In this document: one piece after another, positions 43,279 to 51,935 of the stretch | How the letters are laid out: every line of letters starts with the position of its first letter | Numbering within the stretch: position 1 is the stretch's first letter | Source of the DNA: Actinomycetes bacterium | GTDB taxonomy: Bacteria; Actinomycetota; Actinomycetes; Nanopelagicales; Nanopelagicaceae | DNA length: 64,000 nt | NCBI GenBank assembly: GCA_947383695.1 | Contig: OX376642.1 | Location: forward strand, 1,054,001 to 1,118,000 | Direction of reading: 5' to 3' | The notes under the pieces: generated by a model | The model's database searches: none | What the model was told of the DNA's origin: nothing | Seen by the model: the letters and a program-made list of their open reading frames with translations, nothing else | Translations under genes and position numbers: made by a program

Positions 43279-44616
43279 ATGTCACCAACCTTTGCAGAGT
43301 TGCCCCTGCGCAGCCAAACAATTGAAGCGCTACATGCTCACGGCTTTTTAGCACCATTTGCTATTCAAGAGATGGTTTTACCAATCGCACTTGCCGATGG
43401 CGATGTTATTGGTCAAGCAAAAACTGGAACAGGAAAAACTCTAGCTTTTGGAATCCCTGTAATTGAGCGAGTAATTGCTCCCAACGATGTCGAGTGGGCA
43501 GATTTTGCAACTAAGGGAATGCCGCAAGTATTAATCGTTGTTCCTACCCGCGAACTATGTACTCAGGTAACTCGTGACATTGAAGAGCTCGCATCCAACC
43601 GTGGAATTCGTACCCTTGCCGTTTACGGTGGACGCGCATTTGAACCACAAATTGAAGCCTTACATGCAGGTGTCGAGATAGTTGTTGGAACTCCTGGTCG
43701 TTTGCTCGATCTTTCACGACAGGGTCAGCTCAAGCTCAAAGAGGTGTCCCGCTTGGTTTTAGATGAGGCTGATGAGATGTTGGATCTTGGCTTCTTGCCT
43801 GATGTAGAAAAGATCTTGTCCAGCACTCCTAACCGTGCGCAAACTATGTTGTTTTCAGCAACAATGCCTGGAGACATCATCGCTCTTGCTCGTCGCTTCA
43901 TGAATCAGCCAATTCATATTCGCACACAAGATAGTGAAGATGAAGGTGCGGTTGTTACTCGTATCAAGCAACATGTTTTGCGTGCGCACGCTTTAGACAA
44001 GATTGAAATGCTTGCTCGAATTTTGCAAGCTGATGGACGCGGACCAACAATGGTTTTCTGCCGTACTAAGCGCACAGCACAAAAAACCGCTGAAGATCTG
44101 ATCGAGCGTGGCTTTAAAGCTGCACCAATTCATGGTGACCTTGGACAAAGTGCTCGTGAAAAAGCTTTGAACGATTTCAAAGCTGGAAAATCAGATGTCC
44201 TTGTTGCAACCGATGTTGCTGCTCGCGGAATTGATATCGATGGAATTACCCACGTTATTAATTACCAGTGTCCAGAAGATGAAAAAACTTATGTTCACCG
44301 TATTGGTCGAACCGCTCGTGCAGGTGCCCATGGAATTGCCGTCACCTTTGTCGATTGGGATGAACTAGCTCGCTGGAAGATGATCGATCAAACCCTCGAA
44401 CTTGGATTAGCAGAGCCAGAAGAGACATACTCTTCATCTGAACATCTTTATGAGATGCTCAACATCCCAGCTGGATCAACTGGCCGTATGGTTAAAGCAA
44501 AGCCCGTTGTTAAGGCTGAAAGCAAAGATGCTCGTCCTGCACGCGCAAAGCAAGAGGCTCCAAAGCCACGCACCGAGCGCACTCGTACACGTACTAAGAA
44601 GTTTAAAGAAAGCTAA
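43279..44616 (+). CDS. DEAD-box RNA helicase
   Basis: A 445-residue helicase. Motifs in order: Q-motif (FAPFAIQEMVLP-type), Walker A AKTGTGKT, PTREL, DEAD in VLDEADEMLD, SAT, and the C-terminal HRIGRTARAG. The last 50 residues are rich in Lys, Arg and Pro and should bind RNA. It belongs to the RhlE/DeaD group used for ribosome assembly or RNA turnover in the cold. It follows the TetR-type gene and ends with a 4-bp overlap of the convergent marC-like gene. Confidence 0.93.
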   Translation: MSPTFAELPLRSQTIEALHAHGFLAPFAIQEMVLPIALADGDVIGQAKTGTGKTLAFGIPVIERVIAPNDVEWADFATKGMPQVLIVVPTRELCTQVTRDIEELASNRGIRTLAVYGGRAFEPQIEALHAGVEIVVGTPGRLLDLSRQGQLKLKEVSRLVLDEADEMLDLGFLPDVEKILSSTPNRAQTMLFSATMPGDIIALARRFMNQPIHIRTQDSEDEGAVVTRIKQHVLRAHALDKIEMLARILQADGRGPTMVFCRTKRTAQKTAEDLIERGFKAAPIHGDLGQSAREKALNDFKAGKSDVLVATDVAARGIDIDGITHVINYQCPEDEKTYVHRIGRTARAGAHGIAVTFVDWDELARWKMIDQTLELGLAEPEETYSSSEHLYEMLNIPAGSTGRMVKAKPVVKAESKDARPARAKQEAPKPRTERTRTRTKKFKES

Positions 44617-45224
44617 GCGGCAACAAAGACGCGGATCGCATCTACAAGCATTTGTACTGCGATAGCTGCAAGTAAAAGACCTGCAATTCTGGCGACCAGG
44701 GTAACTCCTGATTCCTTAATGACATTCAAAATCGTTGTTGATGCCATTAACGCAACTGCAATCGCAATATGAACCGCAACTACAGCTGCTGTTAAGCCTA
44801 GGGCCATTGCAGTTGAATCTACTTGCTGAACGAAAATCATCGTTGCAACAATCGCACCAGGACCTGCCAAAATCGGAGTTCCTAGCGGAACTAATGCGAT
44901 GTTGGAGTCTTCATTATCTCCATGGTTCTTTGCATTTCCAGTTAATAGTTCAAGTGCGACTAGCAACAAGAGCAAAGCACCGGCGGCTTGCAGCGCTTCC
45001 ATTGAGATATTGAGGTAGTTCAAAATCGCTCGACCAAATAGGGCGAATATAGTGATGACAAGAAGCGAGACTCCCGCGGCTTGTACCGCCAACATTCTGC
45101 GAACCTTTGGGGATTTGTCTGCGACCAATCCCAAGAAAATCGGAGTTGCTCCAGGTGGATCCATAATCACAAAGAGCGTGACAAAAGATTGAACTGCAAA
45201 AGTAATAGCGCTGATATCTTTCAC
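44613..45224 (-). CDS. MarC-family integral membrane protein
   Basis: A 203-residue membrane protein with six helices and the family motif FVIMDPPGATPIFL early in the chain and PLGTPILAGPGAI in the middle. The start is GTG at 45224, chosen because it overlaps the upstream stop as GTGA; a longer frame to 45272 would overlap by 52 bp. MarC proteins have no known transport substrate; the link with multiple antibiotic resistance was withdrawn for the Escherichia coli protein. Confidence 0.9.
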   Translation of the reverse strand: MKDISAITFAVQSFVTLFVIMDPPGATPIFLGLVADKSPKVRRMLAVQAAGVSLLVITIFALFGRAILNYLNISMEALQAAGALLLLLVALELLTGNAKNHGDNEDSNIALVPLGTPILAGPGAIVATMIFVQQVDSTAMALGLTAAVVAVHIAIAVALMASTTILNVIKESGVTLVARIAGLLLAAIAVQMLVDAIRVFVAA

Positions 45225-46066
45225 GCTGAAACCACCCTTCGAGCATCGGCTTGAGACTCTAACTTCTCCCATTGTTCCCTATGGGTATGGTTTTCTGCTA
45301 ATGAATTAAGTTTTCCAGTACCGTGATAATCGCTACTTCCAGTTACAACAAGATCTAATTCCTTAGCAATACTTCGCAACATCGCTCTCTCATCCGGATT
45401 TTGATCACGATGATCAACTTCTATGCCATTTAAACCTGCAGCGACTAGTTCAGAAAAATCCTCAGCTTTCAGGATTTGACCACGATGAGAAGCAAATGGA
45501 TGGGCAATGACAGCAACTCCCCCAGCTCTGCGTATTAAAGCAATCGCTTCAGCCGGTGTTGGAGCGGCGTGAGAAACATAAAAACGTGACTCGTTATGGA
45601 GTAAATCTACAAAGGCCTCATCTCGTGATTTCACAATCTTCTTCGCAACAAGTGCATCTGCAAGGTGCGGCCTTCCCATAGTTGCACCCGCTGGCATCGT
45701 TTGCTCAACATCTTCCATTGAAATATCCATGCCCTCTTCGCGCATTTTTTCAATCATTTTGCGCATACGTGGAAGGCGTCCATCACGAGTTTCCTCTAAT
45801 ACCTGTTGCATCTCTGCATGCTCTGGATCAAAAAGCAGCCCCAGCATGTGAACGCTGATGCCATCTGTCGTTAAGCAGGATATTTCTGATCCCAGCGCTA
45901 ACTTTAGAGAACCGCGCAAAGTTTCAGTAGCTTCTTTCCAACCCGATGTTGTGTCGTGATCGGAAATTCCAAGAACCTCTAAACCCTGAACAATCGCCTT
46001 ATTAACGAGTTCGCGGGGAGAATCAGTTCCATCACTGCAGTTCGTATGGGTGTGAAGATCAATCAT
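45221..46066 (-). CDS. PHP-domain phosphoesterase
   Basis: A 281-residue PHP-family enzyme beginning MIDLHTHTNCSDG, with GISDHD, a GRPHLADAL helix, VIAHPFA and a closing TGSSDYHG. The metal-binding His/Asp set of a trinuclear PHP site is complete. Relatives hydrolyse 3',5'-nucleoside bisphosphates such as pAp. The ATG at 46066 overlaps the upstream stop by 8 nt; the longer frame to 46093 is less likely. Central gene of an EamA-PHP-MarC unit. Confidence 0.9.
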   Translation of the reverse strand: MIDLHTHTNCSDGTDSPRELVNKAIVQGLEVLGISDHDTTSGWKEATETLRGSLKLALGSEISCLTTDGISVHMLGLLFDPEHAEMQQVLEETRDGRLPRMRKMIEKMREEGMDISMEDVEQTMPAGATMGRPHLADALVAKKIVKSRDEAFVDLLHNESRFYVSHAAPTPAEAIALIRRAGGVAVIAHPFASHRGQILKAEDFSELVAAGLNGIEVDHRDQNPDERAMLRSIAKELDLVVTGSSDYHGTGKLNSLAENHTHREQWEKLESQADARRVVSA

Positions 46067-46952
46067 TGTTGCCGCCACGAGTTCTGGTGACAACTAAGAC
46101 ACATCCAAAGAGAATCAAGGCTATTCCAGGAATGATTCCCAGCGGTGGAGTTTGATCTAGCCACCATGCTGCTAGTACTGCGCTGACAGGTACCTCAAAA
46201 AATACAATCAGCGAAACAATCGCAGGTGACACTCGCTTGAGCGCTGAGTTAAACATTGTGTGACCTAACAATTGAGCACCCAGGATTAGTCCCAGAAGAA
46301 TCAGCCATTCATTTCTATCAAATGCAAATATTTCATTTCCTGCAAGCAACGCCATAGGAAGCGCTGTGATTGAACAAACAAAGTAGCAAACCGTTGTATA
46401 GGTACTTGTCTCTAAGGTGCGTTGTGCTTTTGAACCGGCCATCATGTAAGCGGCGGCTAGTGCTGCTGAAATCAATGCTGCAATATCTCCCATGAAAGAT
46501 CTAAAGGAAATAGTCAGATCCACACCAGAGACCAAAACAACTCCAACAAAGCTAACAATCATTCCAAGCCAAGCCTTTGATGGAATGTCTCCGCCACTAA
46601 ATTTTACAAATAACGCTGCGAATATTGGCTGCAGTGCGACAAGTGCAGTTCCGGCTGCAACCGTTGTCATTCTCATCGCTAAAAAGAAGCCAATGAAGTG
46701 AAGTGCTAGCAATACGCCTGCATACACAGCCCATTTAATTCCTGCACGATCTCGTGAATGACGCAGTGCAAATGGCAGTGTGATTAAGGATCCGCCGAGA
46801 TTTCTCCAGAAAATAAGGGTCAACACCGGCATTGCACTCATTGCAATTAATGGCCCAGATGTTCCGATTCCAATGATTCCGAGACCTAATCGAATTAGAT
46901 CTGGTTTCGCAGGGATCGCCGTGTGGTCATTAATGCGTTCGCCTGAAGTCAT
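46059..46952 (-). CDS. EamA/DMT-family transporter
   Basis: A 297-residue membrane protein with ten helices in two EamA repeats (about 22-145 and 160-290). Typical features are FWRNLGGS after helix 2 and VALQPIFAALF in helix 4. Such drug/metabolite transporters export amino acids or other small molecules; the substrate here is unknown. First gene of the unit with the PHP and MarC genes. The promoter shares bases with the divergent CBS-domain gene. Confidence 0.9.
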   Translation of the reverse strand: MTSGERINDHTAIPAKPDLIRLGLGIIGIGTSGPLIAMSAMPVLTLIFWRNLGGSLITLPFALRHSRDRAGIKWAVYAGVLLALHFIGFFLAMRMTTVAAGTALVALQPIFAALFVKFSGGDIPSKAWLGMIVSFVGVVLVSGVDLTISFRSFMGDIAALISAALAAAYMMAGSKAQRTLETSTYTTVCYFVCSITALPMALLAGNEIFAFDRNEWLILLGLILGAQLLGHTMFNSALKRVSPAIVSLIVFFEVPVSAVLAAWWLDQTPPLGIIPGIALILFGCVLVVTRTRGGNND

Positions 46953-46958
46953 AAGAGA

Positions 46959-46964
46959 AAGGTA
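46959..46964 (-). promoter_or_regulatory. Leaderless-type -10 box (TACCTT), EamA operon
   Basis: TACCTT ends 6 nt before the ATG at 46952. It overlaps by 2 bp the -10 box of the divergent gene. Confidence 0.55.
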
Positions 46965-46968
46965 CCCT
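46963..46968 (+). promoter_or_regulatory. Leaderless-type -10 box (TACCCT), MgtE_N/CBS gene
   Basis: TACCCT ends 6 nt before the ATG at 46975, overlapping the minus-strand box at 46959-46964. Confidence 0.55.
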
Positions 46969-46974
46969 TATCCC

Positions 46975-48252
46975 ATGAGCGGCAATCTCTTAAACCGAGT
47001 ATTTCTCGCCCGTCTTGCAGGCACCGCAGTCTTTGACCCCAATGGTGATCCAGTAGGAAAGGTGCGTGATGCTGTCGCGACCCTGCGTTCTAATAATCAG
47101 CAACCTCGAATCCTTGGGTTAGTTGTTGAAGTGCCTTTGCGTCGTCGAGTATTTGTACCCATCACTCGAGTTACATCGATTGAAAGTGGTGCGGTCGTAA
47201 TTACTGGACTTCTGAACATGCGACGTTTTGATACTCGACCTGGTGAGGTTTTAGTTTTAGGCGAAATGCTAGATCGCTCAATAACCTTATTGGAAACATC
47301 TGAAGAGGTTGTTGTTGAAGATATGGGCATGGAGCAAAATCGCAATGGTGATTGGCTGATCGCAAAGGTTCACATCATGCGAAAGGGTCGTGGTTTACGC
47401 CGCAAGGGCGCAACTTCTACCGTTGCCTGGGAAGAGGTTGTTGGTTTTGCAAACACAGAACAAAATCAAGGTGTCGCAAATCTACTGTCGACCCTTGCTA
47501 ATTTGCGTGCTGCAGATCTTGCCGCAGTACTTCAGGATCTTGCGCCAAAGCGTCGTATCGAAGTAGCAAGTGCACTTGAAGATGAACGACTTGCTGATGT
47601 GCTTGAAGAGATGGATGAGGACAATCGCGTTGCACTTCTTGCAGAGCTTGAAGGAGAGCGCGCTGCAGATGTTCTAGGTGAGATGGATCCTGATGATGCT
47701 GCGGACTTACTGCGCGAGGTCGGCGAAGAACGTGCAAATGCACTTTTGGATCTGATGGAGCCAGAAGATGCAGAAGATGTTTTACGTTTGATGACGTACG
47801 AGGATTACTCAGCGGGTGGAATGATGACTACTGAGCCAATTGTGCTCACCGCAGATTCCACCGTTGCAGATGCACTTGCCGCTGTTCGCCAAAAAGAGAT
47901 TTCTCCTGCACTTGCTTCACAGATTTACATCTGTCGCCAACCAGTAGAAACTCCAACAGGGCGATTCATTGGTGTTGTGCACTATCAGCGTTTATTGCGC
48001 GAACCACCTTCAACTCTGCTTGGTTCGATTGTGGACACTGATTCCAAGGCAACAAACCCTGATGCAACTTTGCATGAGGTTTCCTCGCACTTAGCTAGCT
48101 ACAACATGCTTTCGCTGCCTGTTGTTGATGCCAATGAGCGTCTACTAGGCGCTGTAACGGTGGACGATGTGCTCGATCACTTGTTGCCTGAAAACTGGCG
48201 TCATGATCACCGTGAGAATTCACCAGTTTCATTTGAGTCGGAAAGTATTTAA
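46975..48252 (+). CDS. MgtE_N/CBS-domain protein without membrane part
   Basis: A 425-residue cytoplasmic protein: a PRC-barrel-like first part (about 1-140), an MgtE_N superhelix of repeated acidic units (about 165-280, with LEEMDEDN and GEMDPDDAADLL), and a CBS pair (about 285-405). It has the regulatory half of an MgtE magnesium channel but no transmembrane helices, as in Rv1232c. It probably senses Mg or adenylates and controls a partner, possibly the DUF1003 protein encoded 12 bp downstream. The start at 46975 is set by the TACCCT box; the frame extends upstream through the divergent gene. Confidence 0.9.
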   Translation: MSGNLLNRVFLARLAGTAVFDPNGDPVGKVRDAVATLRSNNQQPRILGLVVEVPLRRRVFVPITRVTSIESGAVVITGLLNMRRFDTRPGEVLVLGEMLDRSITLLETSEEVVVEDMGMEQNRNGDWLIAKVHIMRKGRGLRRKGATSTVAWEEVVGFANTEQNQGVANLLSTLANLRAADLAAVLQDLAPKRRIEVASALEDERLADVLEEMDEDNRVALLAELEGERAADVLGEMDPDDAADLLREVGEERANALLDLMEPEDAEDVLRLMTYEDYSAGGMMTTEPIVLTADSTVADALAAVRQKEISPALASQIYICRQPVETPTGRFIGVVHYQRLLREPPSTLLGSIVDTDSKATNPDATLHEVSSHLASYNMLSLPVVDANERLLGAVTVDDVLDHLLPENWRHDHRENSPVSFESESI

Positions 48253-48264
48253 GGGGGTCGAGAG

Positions 48265-48762
48265 ATGGCACGTAACTATGGCTTAGACACTCCTCGCGAG
48301 ACCCGTCGATCACTTCGACCAAATTATGATCCTGAAGCATTTGGTCGTATGTCTGAACGCTTTGCACGTTTCTTAGGAACTGCGCGCTTCCTTGTGTACA
48401 TGACGATCTTTATCGCATTTTGGGTTATCTGGAACTTTGCGGCACCCGCTGATTTACGTTTTGATGATTACCCATTTATCTTCTTGACATTGATTCTTTC
48501 TATGCAGGCTTCCTATGCAGCGCCATTGATTTTGCTTGCACAAAATCGTCAAGCAGATCGTGATCGTATTCAGCTCAATGAGGATCGTGCCCAAAATGAG
48601 CGTTCGATTGCTGATACCGAGTACTTAACACGTGAACTTGCAGCGTTACGTAACTCGCTCGGTGAAGTCGCAACACGTGATTTTGTACGAAGTGAACTTG
48701 CTGATCTTGTTGATGAGTTAGCTAAAGAGCTACGTCGAGACACCCAATCGGACTCCGAGTAA
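48265..48762 (+). CDS. DUF1003-family membrane protein
   Basis: A 163-residue protein with two transmembrane helices (about 42-60 and 70-90; FIAFWVIWNF and FIFLTLILSMQASYAAPLIL are diagnostic) and a long charged C-terminal coiled coil (95-160). AAGGGGG upstream of the ATG is the ribosome-binding site. It is paired with the MgtE_N/CBS protein as in Rv1232c-Rv1234, which suggests a shared role in cation handling. The last 33 bp overlap the convergent mrp gene. Confidence 0.88.
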   Translation: MARNYGLDTPRETRRSLRPNYDPEAFGRMSERFARFLGTARFLVYMTIFIAFWVIWNFAAPADLRFDDYPFIFLTLILSMQASYAAPLILLAQNRQADRDRIQLNEDRAQNERSIADTEYLTRELAALRNSLGEVATRDFVRSELADLVDELAKELRRDTQSDSE

Positions 48763-49851
48763 AGATTTACTTCGCTTCATCAGCTTATCTGCAACTTCTG
48801 TAATCGCCATCGCCGCTGCAGATGTTGGATCAGCATCCACAATCGGAGCACCATCATCTCCACCAGTACGTAGCGCAGGGCTAAATGGAATCTTTCCAAG
48901 AAGTGGAACATCGCTGCCAACAAGTTGTGACAATCGACGTGAGGTTTCATCTCCCCCGCCTTCGCCAAACAATGAAATTGTTTCGCTACAGGTTGGGCAA
49001 GGAAATGCCGACATATTTTCAATAACACCAATGACATGTTGATGAATCTGATGGGCAATTCGTCCTGCACGCTCTGCAACTTCAGCTGCTGCAACTTGTG
49101 GAGTTGTAACAACAACAATTTCAGAGGTAGGAATTAACTGACCTAGAGAGATAGCAAGATCTCCTGTTCCAGGTGGAAGATCGATCAGCAGAACATCTAA
49201 ATCGCCCCAGTAAGCATCTGATAACAACTGCTCTAAAACTCTATGAAGAAGTGGCCCTCTGTATGCGACAGGGTCAGATCGTTCAGGCTTAAACATCTCC
49301 ATGGAAACTGTTTTAACACCATATGACTCGAGCGGAATGAACATCTGATCGATTGCCGTTGGGCGCTGACCCATCAGCCCCATTAAACGTGGAATTGAGT
49401 GGCCATACACATCTGCATCAAGAATTCCGACGCTCAAACCATTTTTAGCAATTGCAACGGCAAGGTTGGCGGTAACTGAAGATTTTCCAACTCCACCTTT
49501 TCCGGATGCGATACCAATGACACGGGTTAATGAGTCAGGCTGCGCAAATGGAATGAACTTTTCGCGGCCACCTCGAACAACCTTTTTTACAAAGTTGCGT
49601 TGATCCTCATTCATAACGCCAAATACAAGATCTACATCTTTGACACCTTCAACATTGGTCACTGCATTTGTAATATCTGTGCGCAAACGATCCTGCATTG
49701 GACATGCTGCAATAGTTAATAAGACCTTTAAAGTAATTGAGCCCTGGTTTTCAAATAAATCCTCAATCATTCCAAGCTCTGTTATGGGATGACGAAGCTC
49801 TGGGTCATTTACCTTCGAAAGCGCATCTGTAACTTGATCTAGAAGATTCAT
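48730..49851 (-). CDS. Mrp/NBP35-family Fe-S carrier ATPase
   Basis: A 373-residue P-loop ATPase that carries Fe-S clusters to apoproteins. A DUF59/FSCA domain (1-90, with C50) precedes the deviant Walker A GKGGVGKSS at 117-125, and FPCPTC near 277 is the cluster-binding CxxC. It is coupled to tatB by a 4-nt overlap. The arrangement mrp-tatB-htrA is like Rv1229c-Rv1224-Rv1223, with fewer genes between. Confidence 0.94.
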   Translation of the reverse strand: MNLLDQVTDALSKVNDPELRHPITELGMIEDLFENQGSITLKVLLTIAACPMQDRLRTDITNAVTNVEGVKDVDLVFGVMNEDQRNFVKKVVRGGREKFIPFAQPDSLTRVIGIASGKGGVGKSSVTANLAVAIAKNGLSVGILDADVYGHSIPRLMGLMGQRPTAIDQMFIPLESYGVKTVSMEMFKPERSDPVAYRGPLLHRVLEQLLSDAYWGDLDVLLIDLPPGTGDLAISLGQLIPTSEIVVVTTPQVAAAEVAERAGRIAHQIHQHVIGVIENMSAFPCPTCSETISLFGEGGGDETSRRLSQLVGSDVPLLGKIPFSPALRTGGDDGAPIVDADPTSAAAMAITEVADKLMKRSKSLLGVRLGVST

Positions 49852-50156
49852 AGAAGATCTGGGTCAATCTTTGCAGCTGGCTTATTGACCTTAGCTTTTG
49901 GCGTTTCTTCATCCAAAAGATCGGAGAGCTGCTTCTTTACAAATGTTTTTGGATTGAGATCTTTTGGTTGTAAATCTTCAAATCCAGGTCCGAGGTTTTC
50001 ACGAAGTTCAGCGGTTGCCTTTGTTGCTAAACCGCGAGCCTTCTTAACCCACTGCGCAGCTTCGACAGCAATCTTTGGCAAACGCTCTGGACCAACCAGA
50101 ATCATTCCAAGGATCGCTAGGCCAAGAATTTCGCCCGCGCCGATGTCGAAGAACAT
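49848..50156 (-). CDS. tatB: Twin-arginine translocation protein TatB
   Basis: A 102-residue protein with one N-terminal helix (about 4-22, GAGEILGLAILGMILVGPERLP with the conserved Glu and Gly-Pro hinge), an amphipathic helix to residue 60 and a charged tail. Part of the Tat system for folded proteins such as the Rieske protein at 1505-1918. TatA and TatC are not in the window. It lies between htrA and mrp. Confidence 0.93.
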   Translation of the reverse strand: MFFDIGAGEILGLAILGMILVGPERLPKIAVEAAQWVKKARGLATKATAELRENLGPGFEDLQPKDLNPKTFVKKQLSDLLDEETPKAKVNKPAAKIDPDLL

Positions 50157-50174
50157 GGCGTTAGCCTACGCCAA

Positions 50175-51296
50175 TTACTTCTTAGCCGCGATCAGGGTCA
50201 AAGAGACGGTATTTTCACTGCCATCACGTTTGTAGGTGACTCTGACTACATCGCCAACATTCTTTGATCGAACCGCAACGATTAACTCTTCAGGGCTATT
50301 AATCGGCTTTCCATCAAGTGCGATGACGATATCTCCCCCACGTAACCCAGCCTTTTGCGCAGGACTGCCAGGCAGAATTCCACGACCAGATGTTGCAACT
50401 TGCGCACCTTCTCCGGCGTAGTTCATATCAAGAGATATTCCAATAACAGGATACGTTGCAACACCATTTTTGATTAATTGATCCGCTGTTTTTCGTGCTT
50501 GATTAATCGGAATAGCAAAGCCAAGTCCGATAGATCCTGTTTGTAAATCTGAGCCAAGCGAAGCAATCGCAGAGTTCACGCCGATTACCGCACCAGTTGA
50601 ATCAACAAGTGGGCCACCAGAGTTACCTGGATTAATCGCAGCATCGGTTTGTAATGCATTGATGAAGGAGCTTTCATTACTTGAATCTCCAGCAGTTACT
50701 GGACGATTCTTTGCACTAATAATTCCAGTTGTAACTGTTCCGGATAATCCAAGTGGTGAACCGATGGCAATTACTGAATCGCCAACTGCAACTTGATCGC
50801 TATCTCCAAATTGCAGCGCCTTTAAACCTGAGGCTGCGATCTTTAAAACCGCTAAATCATATGACGCATCTCGACCAACAACCTTTGCACTAAAGATCCG
50901 ACCATCATTAAGCTTTACTTGAATTCTTCCGCCACTTTGGGCTGCTGAACTAATCACATGGTTATTAGTTAAAATGTATCCATCGCTATCGATAAAAAAT
51001 CCAGAACCTGTTCCTCCTCCAGTAATGGAGCTGGTTTGAATTGAAACCACAGAAGGCAAAACTCTTTGCGCAGTTCCTGCAACTGAATCAGGTGCTCTTT
51101 CGATTGTGCTAGTTGATGACACAAGGCTTACTCGATTAAAGATGGAAGCTCCTGAAGCATTTACTCCCAAGATTCCACCGACCGCTCCTGCTAGAAGTGC
51201 GATTAACGCAAGAGTTCCTTTAGAGCTTTTTGATTGCGTGGATGATTGCCACCATGGAGCAGGTGCTGGAGCAATTTTCTTACGTGGAAAGATCAT
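50175..51296 (-). CDS. HtrA-type serine protease with PDZ domain
   Basis: A 373-residue membrane-anchored protease: anchor helix at about 27-46, trypsin-like domain with catalytic H113 (TNNHVI), D147 (YDLAVLK) and S226 (GNSGGP), and a PDZ domain (about 280-370). It acts on the outer side of the membrane in protein quality control. In mycobacteria htrA follows sigE and rseA; here those are absent and an O-methyltransferase gene lies directly upstream. CAAAAT 6 nt before the ATG is a possible weak promoter box. Confidence 0.94.
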   Translation of the reverse strand: MIFPRKKIAPAPAPWWQSSTQSKSSKGTLALIALLAGAVGGILGVNASGASIFNRVSLVSSTSTIERAPDSVAGTAQRVLPSVVSIQTSSITGGGTGSGFFIDSDGYILTNNHVISSAAQSGGRIQVKLNDGRIFSAKVVGRDASYDLAVLKIAASGLKALQFGDSDQVAVGDSVIAIGSPLGLSGTVTTGIISAKNRPVTAGDSSNESSFINALQTDAAINPGNSGGPLVDSTGAVIGVNSAIASLGSDLQTGSIGLGFAIPINQARKTADQLIKNGVATYPVIGISLDMNYAGEGAQVATSGRGILPGSPAQKAGLRGGDIVIALDGKPINSPEELIVAVRSKNVGDVVRVTYKRDGSENTVSLTLIAAKK

Positions 51297-51308
51297 GGCT
51301 GTATTTTG

Positions 51309-51935
51309 CTACAACTTCGTTGCGATCAATAATCCATCACCGACTGGGAGCAAAGAACTCACCCAGTGGTCTGTGTCATTCTTAATGATTTTCCCAGCAT
51401 CGCGAAGGGCAACGGTGCGTGGGTCTCTTTGAGCTGCATCGCACACCTTGCCTCCGCCGTAATAGTTATCAATTACTAGCGCCCCACCACTTCGCAAAAT
51501 ACGGTGTGACTCATTGATTACATAGCTCAGGTCTTCAGGATTGTGTCTCAAAACAACTAAATCGTAAGCGCGGTCAGTGAGCTTTGAAATCACATCGAGA
51601 ACTGAGTTTGTGATGAGCCGATATCGACTTTGAGCAATATCTGCCTCTGAAAATGCAAGCTTTGCGATTTGAGAATGCTCCATCTCATCATCTATTGAAG
51701 TCAAAGTTCCGCTGGGCAACATTCCATCAAATAACCAAAGACTGCCAACGCCTGAACCTGTACCGACTTCTACAACTGATTGCGCCTTCAATGTGGATGC
51801 TAAATACCTAAGAAAGGCGCCTGCACCAGGTGTGGTATCAACTGTGCCAAGCTCTACTCCACGTGCGCGTGCTTGAGATTTAAAGTAATCCTCAGCGATG
51901 AAATTTTCAGCAAAGGTGTGCGGATCTACTCTCAT
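51309..51935 (-). CDS. O-methyltransferase, Rv1220c-like
   Basis: A 208-residue class I methyltransferase of the caffeoyl-CoA/catechol O-methyltransferase family: VVEVGTGSGVGSLWLF is motif I, SIDDE and DLVVLRHN follow, then ALVIDNYYGGG with its metal-site Asp/Asn. The start at 51935 is chosen because it overlaps the pepA stop as ATGA. Homologue position upstream of htrA matches Rv1220c. Substrate unknown. Confidence 0.88.
   Translation of the reverse strand: MRVDPHTFAENFIAEDYFKSQARARGVELGTVDTTPGAGAFLRYLASTLKAQSVVEVGTGSGVGSLWLFDGMLPSGTLTSIDDEMEHSQIAKLAFSEADIAQSRYRLITNSVLDVISKLTDRAYDLVVLRHNPEDLSYVINESHRILRSGGALVIDNYYGGGKVCDAAQRDPRTVALRDAGKIIKNDTDHWVSSLLPVGDGLLIATKL

Noticed and set aside
46780-46974. 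N-terminal extension of the MgtE_N/CBS gene
   Set aside because: It runs antisense through the EamA gene, and the -10 box at 46963-46968 would be within it; family homology begins at 46975.
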